The position numbers and the translations under genes are program-made. This document shows positions 10,753 to 18,817 of a stretch of 64,000 nt of DNA, one piece after another. The first letter of the stretch is position 1, and each line of letters starts with the position of its first letter. A model generated the notes under the pieces. It searched no databases and had not been told where the DNA came from. It was given only the letters and a program-made list of their open reading frames with translations. The stretch comes from CALKWS01 sp051020515 (GTDB lineage: Bacteria > Actinomycetota > Actinomycetes > Actinomycetales > Beutenbergiaceae), in contig NZ_CP194857.1 in assembly GCF_051020515.1 (NCBI RefSeq), positions 434,001 through 498,000 of the forward strand. Direction: 5' to 3'.

Positions 10753-11847
10753 TCATGACGTCGCCGCCACGTTGGTGTCCTTGGTCTCACGGCGCTCCAG
10801 CTTCCGCTCGGCGGCAGCAAGCTTGCGGGCCGAGGGGATGCGTCGCTGGCGCGGGTCGAACGCGTCCCGGAGCCCGTCACCGATGAAGTTGACACACAGG
10901 GCCAGTGCGACGATGAACAGGCCCGGCCACCAGAACAGCCAGGGCCGGGTGGCGAAGGCCGTCTCGTACTCACTGATGAGCAGCCCGAGGGAGACGTTCG
11001 GCAGCGTGATACCGAAGCCCAGATAACTCAGCGAGGTCTCCAGCAAGATCGCCGAGGACATCAGCAGCGTCACGGCCACGATGATCACACCCATGGCGTT
11101 GGGCAGCATGTGCTTGAAGATGATCCGCACGTTCGAGGCACCGGCGACGCGGGCCGCGTCGACGAACTCCCGTTCCCGCAGCGAGAGGAACTCGGCACGC
11201 ACCAGTCGGGACAGGCCCGTCCAGGTCACCGCACCCAGCGCCAGTGCCAGCGGCACCGGGTCGGCCGCGCCGACGATCCGGCCGAGCACGGCACCGAGGG
11301 CGATCGTCGGCAGCGTGATCACCAGGTCGGTCATCCGCATCAGGACCTGGTCCGCTGCGCCACGGAAGAAGCCGGCGACGGAACCGATCACCACACCGGC
11401 GAAGGTGGCGGCAATGCCGATGATCACCATGACGATCGTGGAGGTCTGGATCCCTCGCATCACCTGGGCGAACATATCGCGGCCGATGTCGTCCTGACCG
11501 AACGGGTGCGGGCCGATACCAAAGCCCTCCTCGCTCCAGGGCATCGTGATGGTGGGCCGGCCGCCCTCGTGGAAGATGCGGTAGCCGTGCACGTCCGGAT
11601 CCGGGCGCTGCCCCGGGGCCCACTCCCACCAGCCGGGCACGAACCAGAATCCGACCGAGGAGAATCCGAGGATCACGATCCCGACCAGGATGATCAACGC
11701 GGCCATCGCGCCGCGGTGGCGGAAGAAGCGTTCCCGGACGATCTGCCCCTGGGACTTGCCGATGGCCTCGCGCAGTTCGATCGCGCCCTCACCGGCACCG
11801 GAGGCGTCCTCCGGTACGTCGGGGTTGTCAACGTCGTTGCGAGTCAT
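10753..11847 (-). CDS. dppC: oligopeptide ABC importer permease DppC
   Basis: A 364-residue inner-membrane permease with the OppC/DppC N-terminal helix (residues ~46-66) followed by a long periplasmic segment. The core of about five helices carries the EAA loop near EREFVDAARVAGASNVRIIF, ending with LSYLGFGITLPNVSLGLLI. The ATG at 11847 overlaps the dppB stop by an ATGA arrangement, which indicates translational coupling. The C-terminus is a charged cytosolic tail (RKLAAAERKLERRE). It pairs with DppB and the double ATPase. Confidence 0.92.
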   Translation of the reverse strand: MTRNDVDNPDVPEDASGAGEGAIELREAIGKSQGQIVRERFFRHRGAMAALIILVGIVILGFSSVGFWFVPGWWEWAPGQRPDPDVHGYRIFHEGGRPTITMPWSEEGFGIGPHPFGQDDIGRDMFAQVMRGIQTSTIVMVIIGIAATFAGVVIGSVAGFFRGAADQVLMRMTDLVITLPTIALGAVLGRIVGAADPVPLALALGAVTWTGLSRLVRAEFLSLREREFVDAARVAGASNVRIIFKHMLPNAMGVIIVAVTLLMSSAILLETSLSYLGFGITLPNVSLGLLISEYETAFATRPWLFWWPGLFIVALALCVNFIGDGLRDAFDPRQRRIPSARKLAAAERKLERRETKDTNVAATS

Positions 11848-13385
11848 CAGGCGTTCACCCGGATTCGTGGGTCAAGGGCTGCGTACATCAGGTCGGCCAC
11901 CATGTTGGCGAGGATCGCCAGCGCGGCCACGATCACCAGGTAGGCCATCACCGGTTCGATGACGTTGGCCTCAAGGTTCGCCAGGAACATCGTGCCCATC
12001 CCGGGTCTGGCGAAAATTCGCTCGGTGATCAGCGCGCCGCCGAGCAGACCGATCACGTCCACCGGGACCAGGGTGGCCAGGGGGATCAGCGTGTTGCGGA
12101 AGCCGTGCCGCATGATCACGGTGCGCTCGGCCAGCCCCTTCGCGCGGGCGGTGCGCATGTAGTCCTGGTTCAGCACCTCCAGCATCGACCCCCGCGAGTA
12201 ACGCGTGTAGGAGGCGAAGGAGATGAGCATCAGGGCCAGAGTCGGCAGGATGAGGTGGCCGTACAGGTTCAGGGTGGACTCCCAGAAGTCCCCCTGGAAT
12301 CCCGGTGTGCGTTCCTGGAAGGTCCGGATCGGGCGTCCGGAGATCCGGGGGTTGGCGTTGTAGGAGGGCCAGGCCTGCATGATCCGGTCCAGGAAGACCA
12401 TGGCGCCCATGATGGCGGCGACGATGCCGCCGGTACGTGCCGACTGCTTCCAGTCCGGTCCGCCCCAGAACCGCCCGACCAGCGCACCCACGGCCACACA
12501 GACCAAGCCGAGACCGGCGATCAGTGGGGCGCCGGTGATCTCGGCGGCATCGGTGACATCGAACAGCCACTGCACCGGGAGGTAGAGCGCGAGCGTCAAC
12601 GCGACGACGCTCAGCGAGGTGAACAGCGCCCGTCGGTTCTCCAGACCTGTCGATAGCAGGGTGATAGCGAAGGCCACACCCAGCCCGTTCAGGATGAGCA
12701 GCGCGGGACCGATGTGTGGGTCGTTCCACCAGCCGCTGCCTTGCAGGTAGAACAGCATCCCCGCAACGGCTGCGGCGCCGACGACGAAACTGATCAGACG
12801 GGTGATCCGCGATCCGGCCATGGCCATCGAGATCAACGCACCCCCGATGACGGCGACGATGCCGATCGTGGTCGGGGACAGGTGCGGGTCGGCCAGGAAG
12901 TCGTTGAAGCCGATCGCGCCCCATTGCTTGAGCAGTACCGCCACCCAGAACACCGGGAGGGAGTACAGCACGAAGGAGAAGAAGACGACGATGTAGTCGA
13001 AGCTGGTGTACTGACGCAGCGCCGAGACGATCCCGACGCTCACGCCCAGGATGATGGACAGGAAGGTCGCGGCGGTCACGAGATGGAGGGTGCCGATCAC
13101 AGCACCGCGCAACTCGTCGGCGACCGGCTGCCCGGTCTCCCAGGACACACCCGGGTCACCGGTGACGAACGCGCCGAACCACGTCGCGTATCGCTCGAAC
13201 ACCGTGGCATCGAGGTTCAGCATCTCGATGCGCTGTTCTATCTGTGCCGGGGCGTCAGGGTCGGTGCTGGTGTACAGGTCCTCGAGCGGATCGACGGCGA
13301 GGTCGATCATGATGTAGCTCAGAAAGGACGACAGGAGCAGGATGAGCAATCCCATCAGCACTCGTCTGACTATGAACTGCAGCAA
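11847..13385 (-). CDS. dppB: oligopeptide ABC importer permease DppB with a large internal insertion
   Basis: A protein of 512 residues instead of the usual ~310-340. The N-terminus QFIVRRVLMGLLILLL is the DppB first helix, and the C-terminal part has the EAA loop DYMRTARAKGLAERTVIMRH and GLLGGALITERIF. Between helix four and the core lies an extra ~180 residues with several hydrophobic stretches (ALLILNGLGVAFAITLL, APLIAGLGLVCVAVGALVG, TGGIVAAIMGAMVFLDRIM). I chose the TTG at 13385, behind CGAGGTCC, because longer in-frame versions add a non-hydrophobic leader. Long DppB forms occur in some actinobacteria. Confidence 0.85.
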   Translation of the reverse strand: MLQFIVRRVLMGLLILLLSSFLSYIMIDLAVDPLEDLYTSTDPDAPAQIEQRIEMLNLDATVFERYATWFGAFVTGDPGVSWETGQPVADELRGAVIGTLHLVTAATFLSIILGVSVGIVSALRQYTSFDYIVVFFSFVLYSLPVFWVAVLLKQWGAIGFNDFLADPHLSPTTIGIVAVIGGALISMAMAGSRITRLISFVVGAAAVAGMLFYLQGSGWWNDPHIGPALLILNGLGVAFAITLLSTGLENRRALFTSLSVVALTLALYLPVQWLFDVTDAAEITGAPLIAGLGLVCVAVGALVGRFWGGPDWKQSARTGGIVAAIMGAMVFLDRIMQAWPSYNANPRISGRPIRTFQERTPGFQGDFWESTLNLYGHLILPTLALMLISFASYTRYSRGSMLEVLNQDYMRTARAKGLAERTVIMRHGFRNTLIPLATLVPVDVIGLLGGALITERIFARPGMGTMFLANLEANVIEPVMAYLVIVAALAILANMVADLMYAALDPRIRVNA

Positions 13386-13486
13386 AACTGGACCTCGCAG
13401 TCGGCAGTGGCCGGGGTGAGTTGCGGTGGATTCTAGGCGATGACGGTACCCCAGCCGAACCAGCCATGGGTCGGTTTGGGTACGCA

Positions 13487-13538
13487 CAAGTGTGGGGGCA
13501 TCGGGGCCGGTAGGGCGCCCGATGCCCCCACGTACTTG
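13487..13538 (-). terminator. strong hairpin between binding-protein and permease genes
   Basis: GTGGGGGCATCGGG (13492-13505) pairs perfectly with CCCGATGCCCCCAC (13518-13531), and an outer CAAGT/ACTTG pair extends the stem after a 2-nt bulge. It sits about 40 bp after the binding-protein stop and before dppB. This fits a partial terminator or mRNA 3'-end stabiliser that gives more binding protein than permease. There is no U tract. Confidence 0.7.
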
Positions 13539-13580
13539 CGGTGTCTACCTAGGAGTCAGAGTTCAGAAGGAACCCTCGAC

Positions 13581-15566
13581 TCACTCAGTGAGCTCCCACT
13601 CCCAGTAGTTCCAGAAGATGGTCGGTGCCAAGGCGATCGGCTCGATGTTCTGCAGCCGTGCGTCGTAGCCCGCGATGAGCTCGTGCTGGAAGATCACCGT
13701 GCCGAACGCTTCCTCCACCAGGATCTGCTCGGCCTCGGCGAGCAGATCCGCCTGTGCCTGAGCATCGGTCTCGGAACTCAGTTCGGCGAAGATCTCGTCC
13801 ACGCGCTCGTTGGAGAATCCACCGAAGTTGTTCACCCCACCGGTGACGTGGTTCTGACCAGCGGCACCAACCGCGGTGGAGGTGGACTGCCACCCGAAGA
13901 GGGAGGCGTCGTAGATGGTGGTGTCAGCCAGGAGCGATCCCCAGTTGACGTCACCGGCGTCGACCAGCTCGAACAGACCCTCACGCTCCACGGACTCGCG
14001 GACGAGCTCGTAGATGTTCGCGCGGCGTGAGTTGGACGGGTCATACATGAACCGGACCGGGATCGGCGTTTCCACACCGGTGCCCTCGATCAGTTCGACC
14101 GCGGTGTCCAGGTCGGTCTCCACCGGCCAGGTCTGCTCCATCTGGTTGGTCTCAACCATCTGGTCATAGTTCGGAGAACCGGGGACCTGGGTGTAGGAGT
14201 GACGCACCTCGGCCTCGGGGTTGATCGGCTGGACCTGGGTCTCCACGATCTCCTGGCGCGGAACCAGGTTGAAGAAGGCATTGCGGATGTCGCGTGCAAC
14301 GTCCTCATCGCCACCGTAGGTCTCGGGGTCGAACGGGCCACCGTTGTCGAAGATGACGTCGATGTGCTCGTACGTGGGACCGTCACCGCTGAAGATCCCG
14401 ACCTGATCGCCGAGGTTCTCCAGGGCAGCCAGCGTGTCCGGGGTGGCCTGCGGCTGGACCAGGTGCACTTCCTGGTTCTGCAGCGCCTGGATGTGGGTCA
14501 TCGGGTCACCGGAGATGGTGACGGTGATCTCCTCGATCGCGGCCGGGAACTCCCCGGTGTAGTCCGGGTTGGCCGTCAGGGTCACGTACTGGTTCCGCTG
14601 GAAGTCCGTCATCAGGTACGCACCCGAGGACAGGTACAGCAACTCGTCGTCCGGCAGGGTGTCGCCGAACTGGAAGCCGGTGTTGTAGAACGCCGCAATC
14701 GGCGCCAGGTCCTCGGTGATCTCATCCTGGATCGCAGCGATCACCCGGTCCTTGGCTTCCTGCGGGTCGTCGATGTCCAGCGCCCGCATCCCGACGACGT
14801 GCGCGGGGACGCCCACACCGAAGCTGTACTCCCAGTCCACGTAGGGCTGGTTGTAGTCGAAGGTCACGCCCTTACCGTCGGCGATGATCTCCGGCGTCTC
14901 CTCGATCAGCCCGACGGACGTGGTCAGGGGGAAGTTGAAGTAGACCTCGTTGTCGTCAGCCAGTCGCTCGGAGACCTCGGTCTCGACGGCCGCGAGGTAC
15001 TCCTCCATCGACTCGGCCGGAACCTCGAGCTCGCCGTCGTCGTTCTCCTCGCCGAACTCCTCGAGCAGTTCTCCCTGGACTTCCTCCCGGACCGCGTCGG
15101 CGTCGGTCTCGGTGTTCAACTGACCGGAGTGGGCCGCCCAGTACAACATCAGGTCAGCGGCGTCGATCTCGACCGGCTCCTCGCCGCCGTACCAGTACGC
15201 CTCATCGGAGAGGGTGAATTCCATGGTCATGGAGTCCTCGGTCTCCTCGACCATGTCAAAGGTGCCGAAGGACTCATTCCGCTGCAACGCCAGGTCGCCG
15301 TCGAAGTAGCGGAATCCGTCGTTCATCAGGTACAGGATGTTGTTGTTCGCGGCGGCGTTACCGGTCCGCGAGTTGCTGTTGTACTCGTAGAACGTCTGGT
15401 TCCAGCCAATGGTGATCGCGCTAGCAGCCTCGCTCACGCCACCGTTGTCGTCGCTGTCATCGGGCTCTGTGTCTGGGTCGTCACCGGTACCGCCATTGCA
15501 TGCGGCCAGCACGAGGGCGGTCGCTGCGGTTATCGCAGCTCCCGCCGTAAAGCGCCTGGTCTTCAA
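13581..15566 (-). CDS. family-5 oligopeptide-binding lipoprotein (DppA/OppA type)
   Basis: Extracellular lipoprotein of about 661 residues that captures the substrate for the adjacent importer. The signal peptide MKTRRFTAGAAITAATALV ends in a lipobox LAAC, followed by a Gly/Asp linker (NGGTGDDPDTEPDDSDDN). The body has the family-5 pattern, including DGFRYFDGDLALQRN near the N-lobe and late segments ILVEEAFGTVIFQHELI and WNYWEWELTE. I chose the TTG at 15566: AGGAGAGG is correctly placed upstream and the signal peptide starts there. It is the first gene of the importer operon and is followed by a strong hairpin. Confidence 0.92.
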   Translation of the reverse strand: MKTRRFTAGAAITAATALVLAACNGGTGDDPDTEPDDSDDNGGVSEAASAITIGWNQTFYEYNSNSRTGNAAANNNILYLMNDGFRYFDGDLALQRNESFGTFDMVEETEDSMTMEFTLSDEAYWYGGEEPVEIDAADLMLYWAAHSGQLNTETDADAVREEVQGELLEEFGEENDDGELEVPAESMEEYLAAVETEVSERLADDNEVYFNFPLTTSVGLIEETPEIIADGKGVTFDYNQPYVDWEYSFGVGVPAHVVGMRALDIDDPQEAKDRVIAAIQDEITEDLAPIAAFYNTGFQFGDTLPDDELLYLSSGAYLMTDFQRNQYVTLTANPDYTGEFPAAIEEITVTISGDPMTHIQALQNQEVHLVQPQATPDTLAALENLGDQVGIFSGDGPTYEHIDVIFDNGGPFDPETYGGDEDVARDIRNAFFNLVPRQEIVETQVQPINPEAEVRHSYTQVPGSPNYDQMVETNQMEQTWPVETDLDTAVELIEGTGVETPIPVRFMYDPSNSRRANIYELVRESVEREGLFELVDAGDVNWGSLLADTTIYDASLFGWQSTSTAVGAAGQNHVTGGVNNFGGFSNERVDEIFAELSSETDAQAQADLLAEAEQILVEEAFGTVIFQHELIAGYDARLQNIEPIALAPTIFWNYWEWELTE

Positions 15567-15966
15567 TGTTCCTCTCCTATGAATGGCAAGGAGCGACTCG
15601 CCCCGGACCGCTTCCGGCTGGACCTCGTGGGTCCGACGAGCACTTTGCATCCGCCATGGACAGGGGAAGCGTACACACGCCAGGGGCTGGGATTGTTCGA
15701 GGTGACGGCATTCGTGTCCGCATCGTTACCGAAGTGAGACCTAGCCGTCACTCCCCCCGGCTGGGCGTGATGCCACCGTGACTTTGTGCCTGATCTGCGT
15801 ACTTACGCGTTCCAGGGGCCACCGGACGTCCCGGTCCCGGGGCCCGGGGGTCCGGGGAAATGGACTCGCTCACCGGTGGGGAACGTGCTAGTCACGCACC
15901 GCAACCGCGCCAGCCGGCTGCGCTCATGCACTATCGGAGTTGCGTAGGTGGGTACCGGAGGAGTGC
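15567..15966. other. 400-bp intergenic region upstream of the importer operon
   Basis: No gene is seen. The left part must hold the promoter for the binding-protein gene but I cannot name a convincing -35/-10 pair. Around 15832-15857 is a G/C-only stretch (GGTCCCGGGGCCCGGGGG) able to fold, plausibly the terminator of the convergent or neighbouring transcript. Confidence 0.4.
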
Positions 15967-16434
15967 CTACCCGCCTGCCGGCTCCCGCCCGGGTGGGAAG
16001 CCACCGGTGGCGATCGGACCCCAGCCGGTGATCTCAATGCGGAGCAGGGACTTGCCCTGGCGCACCATGGCCTCGCGGTACTCGGCCCAGTCCGGGTGCT
16101 CCCCCGAAATGCTGCGGAAGTACTCCACCAGTGGCTCGACGGCCTCGGGTACGTCGAGCACCTCGGCCGTCCCGTCCACCTGCACGTAGGGCCCGTTCCA
16201 CTCATCGGAGTGCACCAGCATCGAGACCTGCGGGTTGCGCCGTGCGTTGGTGGTCTTGGCTCGTTCGGGGTAGGTGGCGATCACCACCCGGCCGGCCTCG
16301 TCGACTCCCGCGCTCACCGGCGAGACCTGCAGCCCTCCGCTGGCCTTGTGGGTGATCAGCGTGACCCGGTGCCGGGGGCGGATGAAGTCCAACAGTTCGG
16401 CCCGCTCCACGCGGGTGGCGGTGGCGATGCTCAT
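15967..16434 (-). CDS. PPOX-class (pyridoxamine 5'-phosphate oxidase-like) oxidoreductase, probably F420- or flavin-dependent
   Basis: A 155-residue split-barrel protein. Family marks are the N-terminal LLDFIRPRHRVTLITHKA, SPVSAGVDEAGRVVIATYP, the AKTTNARRNPQVSMLVHS element and WNGPYVQVDGTAEVLD. Proteins of this shape in actinobacteria often use coenzyme F420 or bind FMN/heme; the sequence alone does not decide. The ATG at 16434 starts MSIATATRV; an upstream extension of 20 residues looks non-coding. It stands alone with its own promoter region. Confidence 0.85.
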   Translation of the reverse strand: MSIATATRVERAELLDFIRPRHRVTLITHKASGGLQVSPVSAGVDEAGRVVIATYPERAKTTNARRNPQVSMLVHSDEWNGPYVQVDGTAEVLDVPEAVEPLVEYFRSISGEHPDWAEYREAMVRQGKSLLRIEITGWGPIATGGFPPGREPAGG

Positions 16435-16512
16435 GGCCCCCACGCTACCGCCACTCGGCCCGCGCCACCACGGACGAGGGCACTGCGCCTCCACTGGGCA
16501 CCACCGTCACGG

Positions 16513-17262
16513 CTACCGGCCCGCTTCGATCAGGAACCGGGTGCTGTGCGCCACGAACGGGCCCTCGGCCTGGATGCGCTCATGCAGGAGCTCCAACTGC
16601 GGACGGTAGGCCTCCACGGTGAACCCCGGCACGATCCAGATCACCTTGCGCAGGAAGTGCACCACGGCGGCAATGTCGTTGAAGGCCATCCGTAGGCGGG
16701 CGGTCTGCAGGTCCCGCACCCGGAGCCCGGCCCCTTCGGCGGCGGCCACCGCTCGCTCCGGACTGCGTCCGTCGGAGGGTTCGAAGTCCCCCAGCATCGC
16801 CTCCGACAACTCGTGCACACTGGCCTTCCCCACCTGTTGGGACAGGTAGGTTCCGCCTGGACGAAGCACCCGGGCGACCTCCTCCCAGAGCACCACGGTG
16901 GGGTGGCGGGAGACCACCAGGTCGAAGGTGCCGTCGTCGAACGGCAACGGTTCGGTGTCCTCCACCTGCACCACCTGGCCCCCGAGCGCCGTCAGTCGTG
17001 GGCGGGCCAGGTCGAGGTTCGGGGGCCAGGACTCGGTGGCGCGCAGCAGTGGTGGGACGTGCGGTATCTGCGCGAGCACCTCGGCCCCACCCGTCTGGAC
17101 GTCGAGCATCGCCCGCGCGGTGCCCGATCGCTGCGCGACCAGTCCGGCGTAGCCCCAGGGCGGGCGCTCCTCGCTGGCCCGGCCGGCGAACCAACTGAAG
17201 TCCCAGCCCTCGGTGGGTACCGCCGCACCCTCGGCGAGCAGTTCGTCGAATGTCGTCATCAC
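16513..17262 (-). CDS. class I SAM-dependent methyltransferase
   Basis: A protein of 249 residues. The SAM site is degenerate: ARAMLDVQTGGAEVL takes the place of motif I (D-x-G-x-G-x-G). It is followed by an acidic motif II region, PLPFDDGTFDLVVSRH (motif III) and RVLRPGGTYLSQQVG, the usual class-I methyltransferase order. Substrate is unknown. It has two possible starts three bases apart (17262 and 17259). It is divergent from the heat-shock gene at 17.4 kb. Confidence 0.85.
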   Translation of the reverse strand: MMTTFDELLAEGAAVPTEGWDFSWFAGRASEERPPWGYAGLVAQRSGTARAMLDVQTGGAEVLAQIPHVPPLLRATESWPPNLDLARPRLTALGGQVVQVEDTEPLPFDDGTFDLVVSRHPTVVLWEEVARVLRPGGTYLSQQVGKASVHELSEAMLGDFEPSDGRSPERAVAAAEGAGLRVRDLQTARLRMAFNDIAAVVHFLRKVIWIVPGFTVEAYRPQLELLHERIQAEGPFVAHSTRFLIEAGR

Positions 17263-17306
17263 CCCATGGTCGCACCCGTGTCACCCCAATTCGTGAGCAC
17301 CAGCCG

Positions 17307-17333
17307 TTAGCACTCTCGGCATGAGAGTGCTAA
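17307..17333 (+). promoter_or_regulatory. CIRCE element (HrcA operator)
   Basis: TTAGCACTC (17307-17315), a 9-nt spacer, then GAGTGCTAA (17325-17333). This is an exact match to the CIRCE consensus inverted repeat bound by the heat-shock repressor HrcA. It lies about 75 bp upstream of the Hsp20 start, so this gene should be de-repressed on heat shock with groE. hrcA itself is not in the window. Confidence 0.93.
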
Positions 17334-17408
17334 AATCGGCCGTGACAACGGTCGTCTTCATCGGGCCTGGAAGGTCCGGGCCCGGGTATCCACTCGGAGG
17401 TGATGGTG

Positions 17409-17846
17409 ATGGCAACGCGAATCGACCCGTTCCGCGAGATGGACCGTGTATTCAGCAATGCGCTGGGACAAGTGATGTCCTCCGGACGCAGCAATGCGAT
17501 GCCGATCGACCTGTATCGCGATGGGGACAAGTTCGTTCTGAACATGGACCTTCCCGGGGTCGATCCGTCCTCGATCGATGTCGACGTCGAGGACCAGACG
17601 CTGACAATCCGTGCTGAGCGCGGACAGGCGGAGAACCAACAGACCCAGTGGCTCGCGCGGGAGCGGCCCACCGGCACATTCGCGCGCCAACTGATGCTCG
17701 GTAGCGGGGTGTCGGTGGACCGGATCGACGCCTCATACGCCGATGGGGTGCTGTCGCTGACGATCCCGGTGGCCGAGGAAGCCAAGCCTCGCAAGATCGA
17801 GGTTGCCCACTCGAGTAATCAGTCCAGGATCGAGCAAGCGGGCTGA
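17409..17846 (+). CDS. small heat-shock protein Hsp20 (alpha-crystallin family)
   Basis: ATP-independent holdase chaperone of 145 residues. A short N-terminal arm (RIDPFREMDRVF) precedes an alpha-crystallin domain from about residue 35 (MPIDLYRDGDKFVLNMDLPG) to the conserved ASYADGVLSLTIPVAEEAK; a short tail follows. Of the stacked starts (17400, 17403, 17406, 17409), I take the ATG at 17409 because GGAGG at 17396-17400 is then 8 nt away. A perfect CIRCE element upstream predicts HrcA control. Confidence 0.93.
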   Translation: MATRIDPFREMDRVFSNALGQVMSSGRSNAMPIDLYRDGDKFVLNMDLPGVDPSSIDVDVEDQTLTIRAERGQAENQQTQWLARERPTGTFARQLMLGSGVSVDRIDASYADGVLSLTIPVAEEAKPRKIEVAHSSNQSRIEQAG

Positions 17847-17920
17847 ACCATGCGGTGGTGGCGGGTGCCCGGCCGGGCTGGCCCGCCACCACCGGTCCAC
17901 CTGCGTACGGAGGCAGGAGC

Positions 17921-18388
17921 GTGTCTCACCCGAAGCGGTACCGGACCAGGGCCGAAGCGATCGAGCAGTCACTGGTTCCGGCACTGGCCGAGCACACCGA
18001 TGACGTCGACGTTGACGCCGTCTTCGAGGCCACCTTCAGTTACACGGTCGAGCGCGACGGCGCGGGCAATGAGATCGAGGGCACGGGGGGCTATGAATCG
18101 GTAGCCACCGAAGGCGAGATCTGGTCGGTCGCGGCCGAGCATGCCCAGCGCATCATCGCCGTGGACTCCGAGTCGCCCGGGGGTGAGCATCACGAACCCC
18201 CCGGCCAGATCTCGGTGACCATCCCCTCCACTCGCGTCGAGGTGGAGGTACTGTCGCTGCCCGCGCGGCTGAGCCCGGCCACCTGGGAGGAGCTCATCGA
18301 CCAGCGCCTCCGTGAAGCGAACTGGAGACGCGTGAGCGAGTGGGAGGACGGCGGTAACCGCGTGCGGGCGATGGTCGTGCGCACCTGA
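17921..18388 (+). CDS. hypothetical protein
   Basis: About 155 residues, soluble and acidic in the middle; no family recognised. The GTG at 17921 (VSHPKRYRTRAEAIEQ) is preceded by GGAGGCAGGAG at the right spacing. Segments EATFSYTVERDGAGNEIEG and TRVEVEVLSLPARLSPATW give a beta-rich impression; the C-terminus is basic. It follows hsp20 by 74 bp on the same strand and could be co-transcribed, but has its own ribosome site. Confidence 0.6.
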   Translation: MSHPKRYRTRAEAIEQSLVPALAEHTDDVDVDAVFEATFSYTVERDGAGNEIEGTGGYESVATEGEIWSVAAEHAQRIIAVDSESPGGEHHEPPGQISVTIPSTRVEVEVLSLPARLSPATWEELIDQRLREANWRRVSEWEDGGNRVRAMVVRT

Positions 18389-18449
18389 CACCCGATGCCC
18401 ATCGCGGGCGTGCCGCAGCGAGCCTAGACTGAGCGGTCGAGGAGCAGTG

Positions 18450-18761
18450 ATGACCTGGGATTTCGAGGGCGAGATCTGGTACTGGCGCGGCCCCGCCCCG
18501 TTCTACTTCATCACCGTACCCGAGCCGATCAGTGCCGACATCCACGCCGTGGCCGCTGACGTCAGTTACGGCTGGGGGGCGATCCCCGTCCGAGCGCGCA
18601 TCGGTGCCACCACCTGGCAGACCTCCATGTTCCCCAAGGAAGGCCTGTACGCACTGCCGGTGAAGGTGGCGGTACGACGGGCTGAGCAGATCGACGATGG
18701 TGACCTGGTCTCAGCCCACCTGGAACTGGAGCCGGGACGGCCCCAGATCACCGTGAGATGA
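18450..18761 (+). CDS. DUF1905 domain protein
   Basis: About 103 residues. The pattern FEGEIWYWRGPAPFYFITVP, then SYGWGAIPVRARIGATTWQTSMFPKE cut here to its key residues (W, GWG, R, G, W), and KVAVRRAEQIDDGDLV matches the small DUF1905 beta-barrel family, often fused to YdeI-like domains but here standing alone. A GAGGAGC ribosome site precedes the GTG/ATG pair at 18447/18450; I prefer the ATG. Function is unknown. Confidence 0.75.
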   Translation: MTWDFEGEIWYWRGPAPFYFITVPEPISADIHAVAADVSYGWGAIPVRARIGATTWQTSMFPKEGLYALPVKVAVRRAEQIDDGDLVSAHLELEPGRPQITVR

Positions 18762-18817
18762 GGCGCGTAGCCGCGGCCTGCAGTGTGGGCCAAAGGATGC
18801 CGTGAGTGCCAGCCGGT

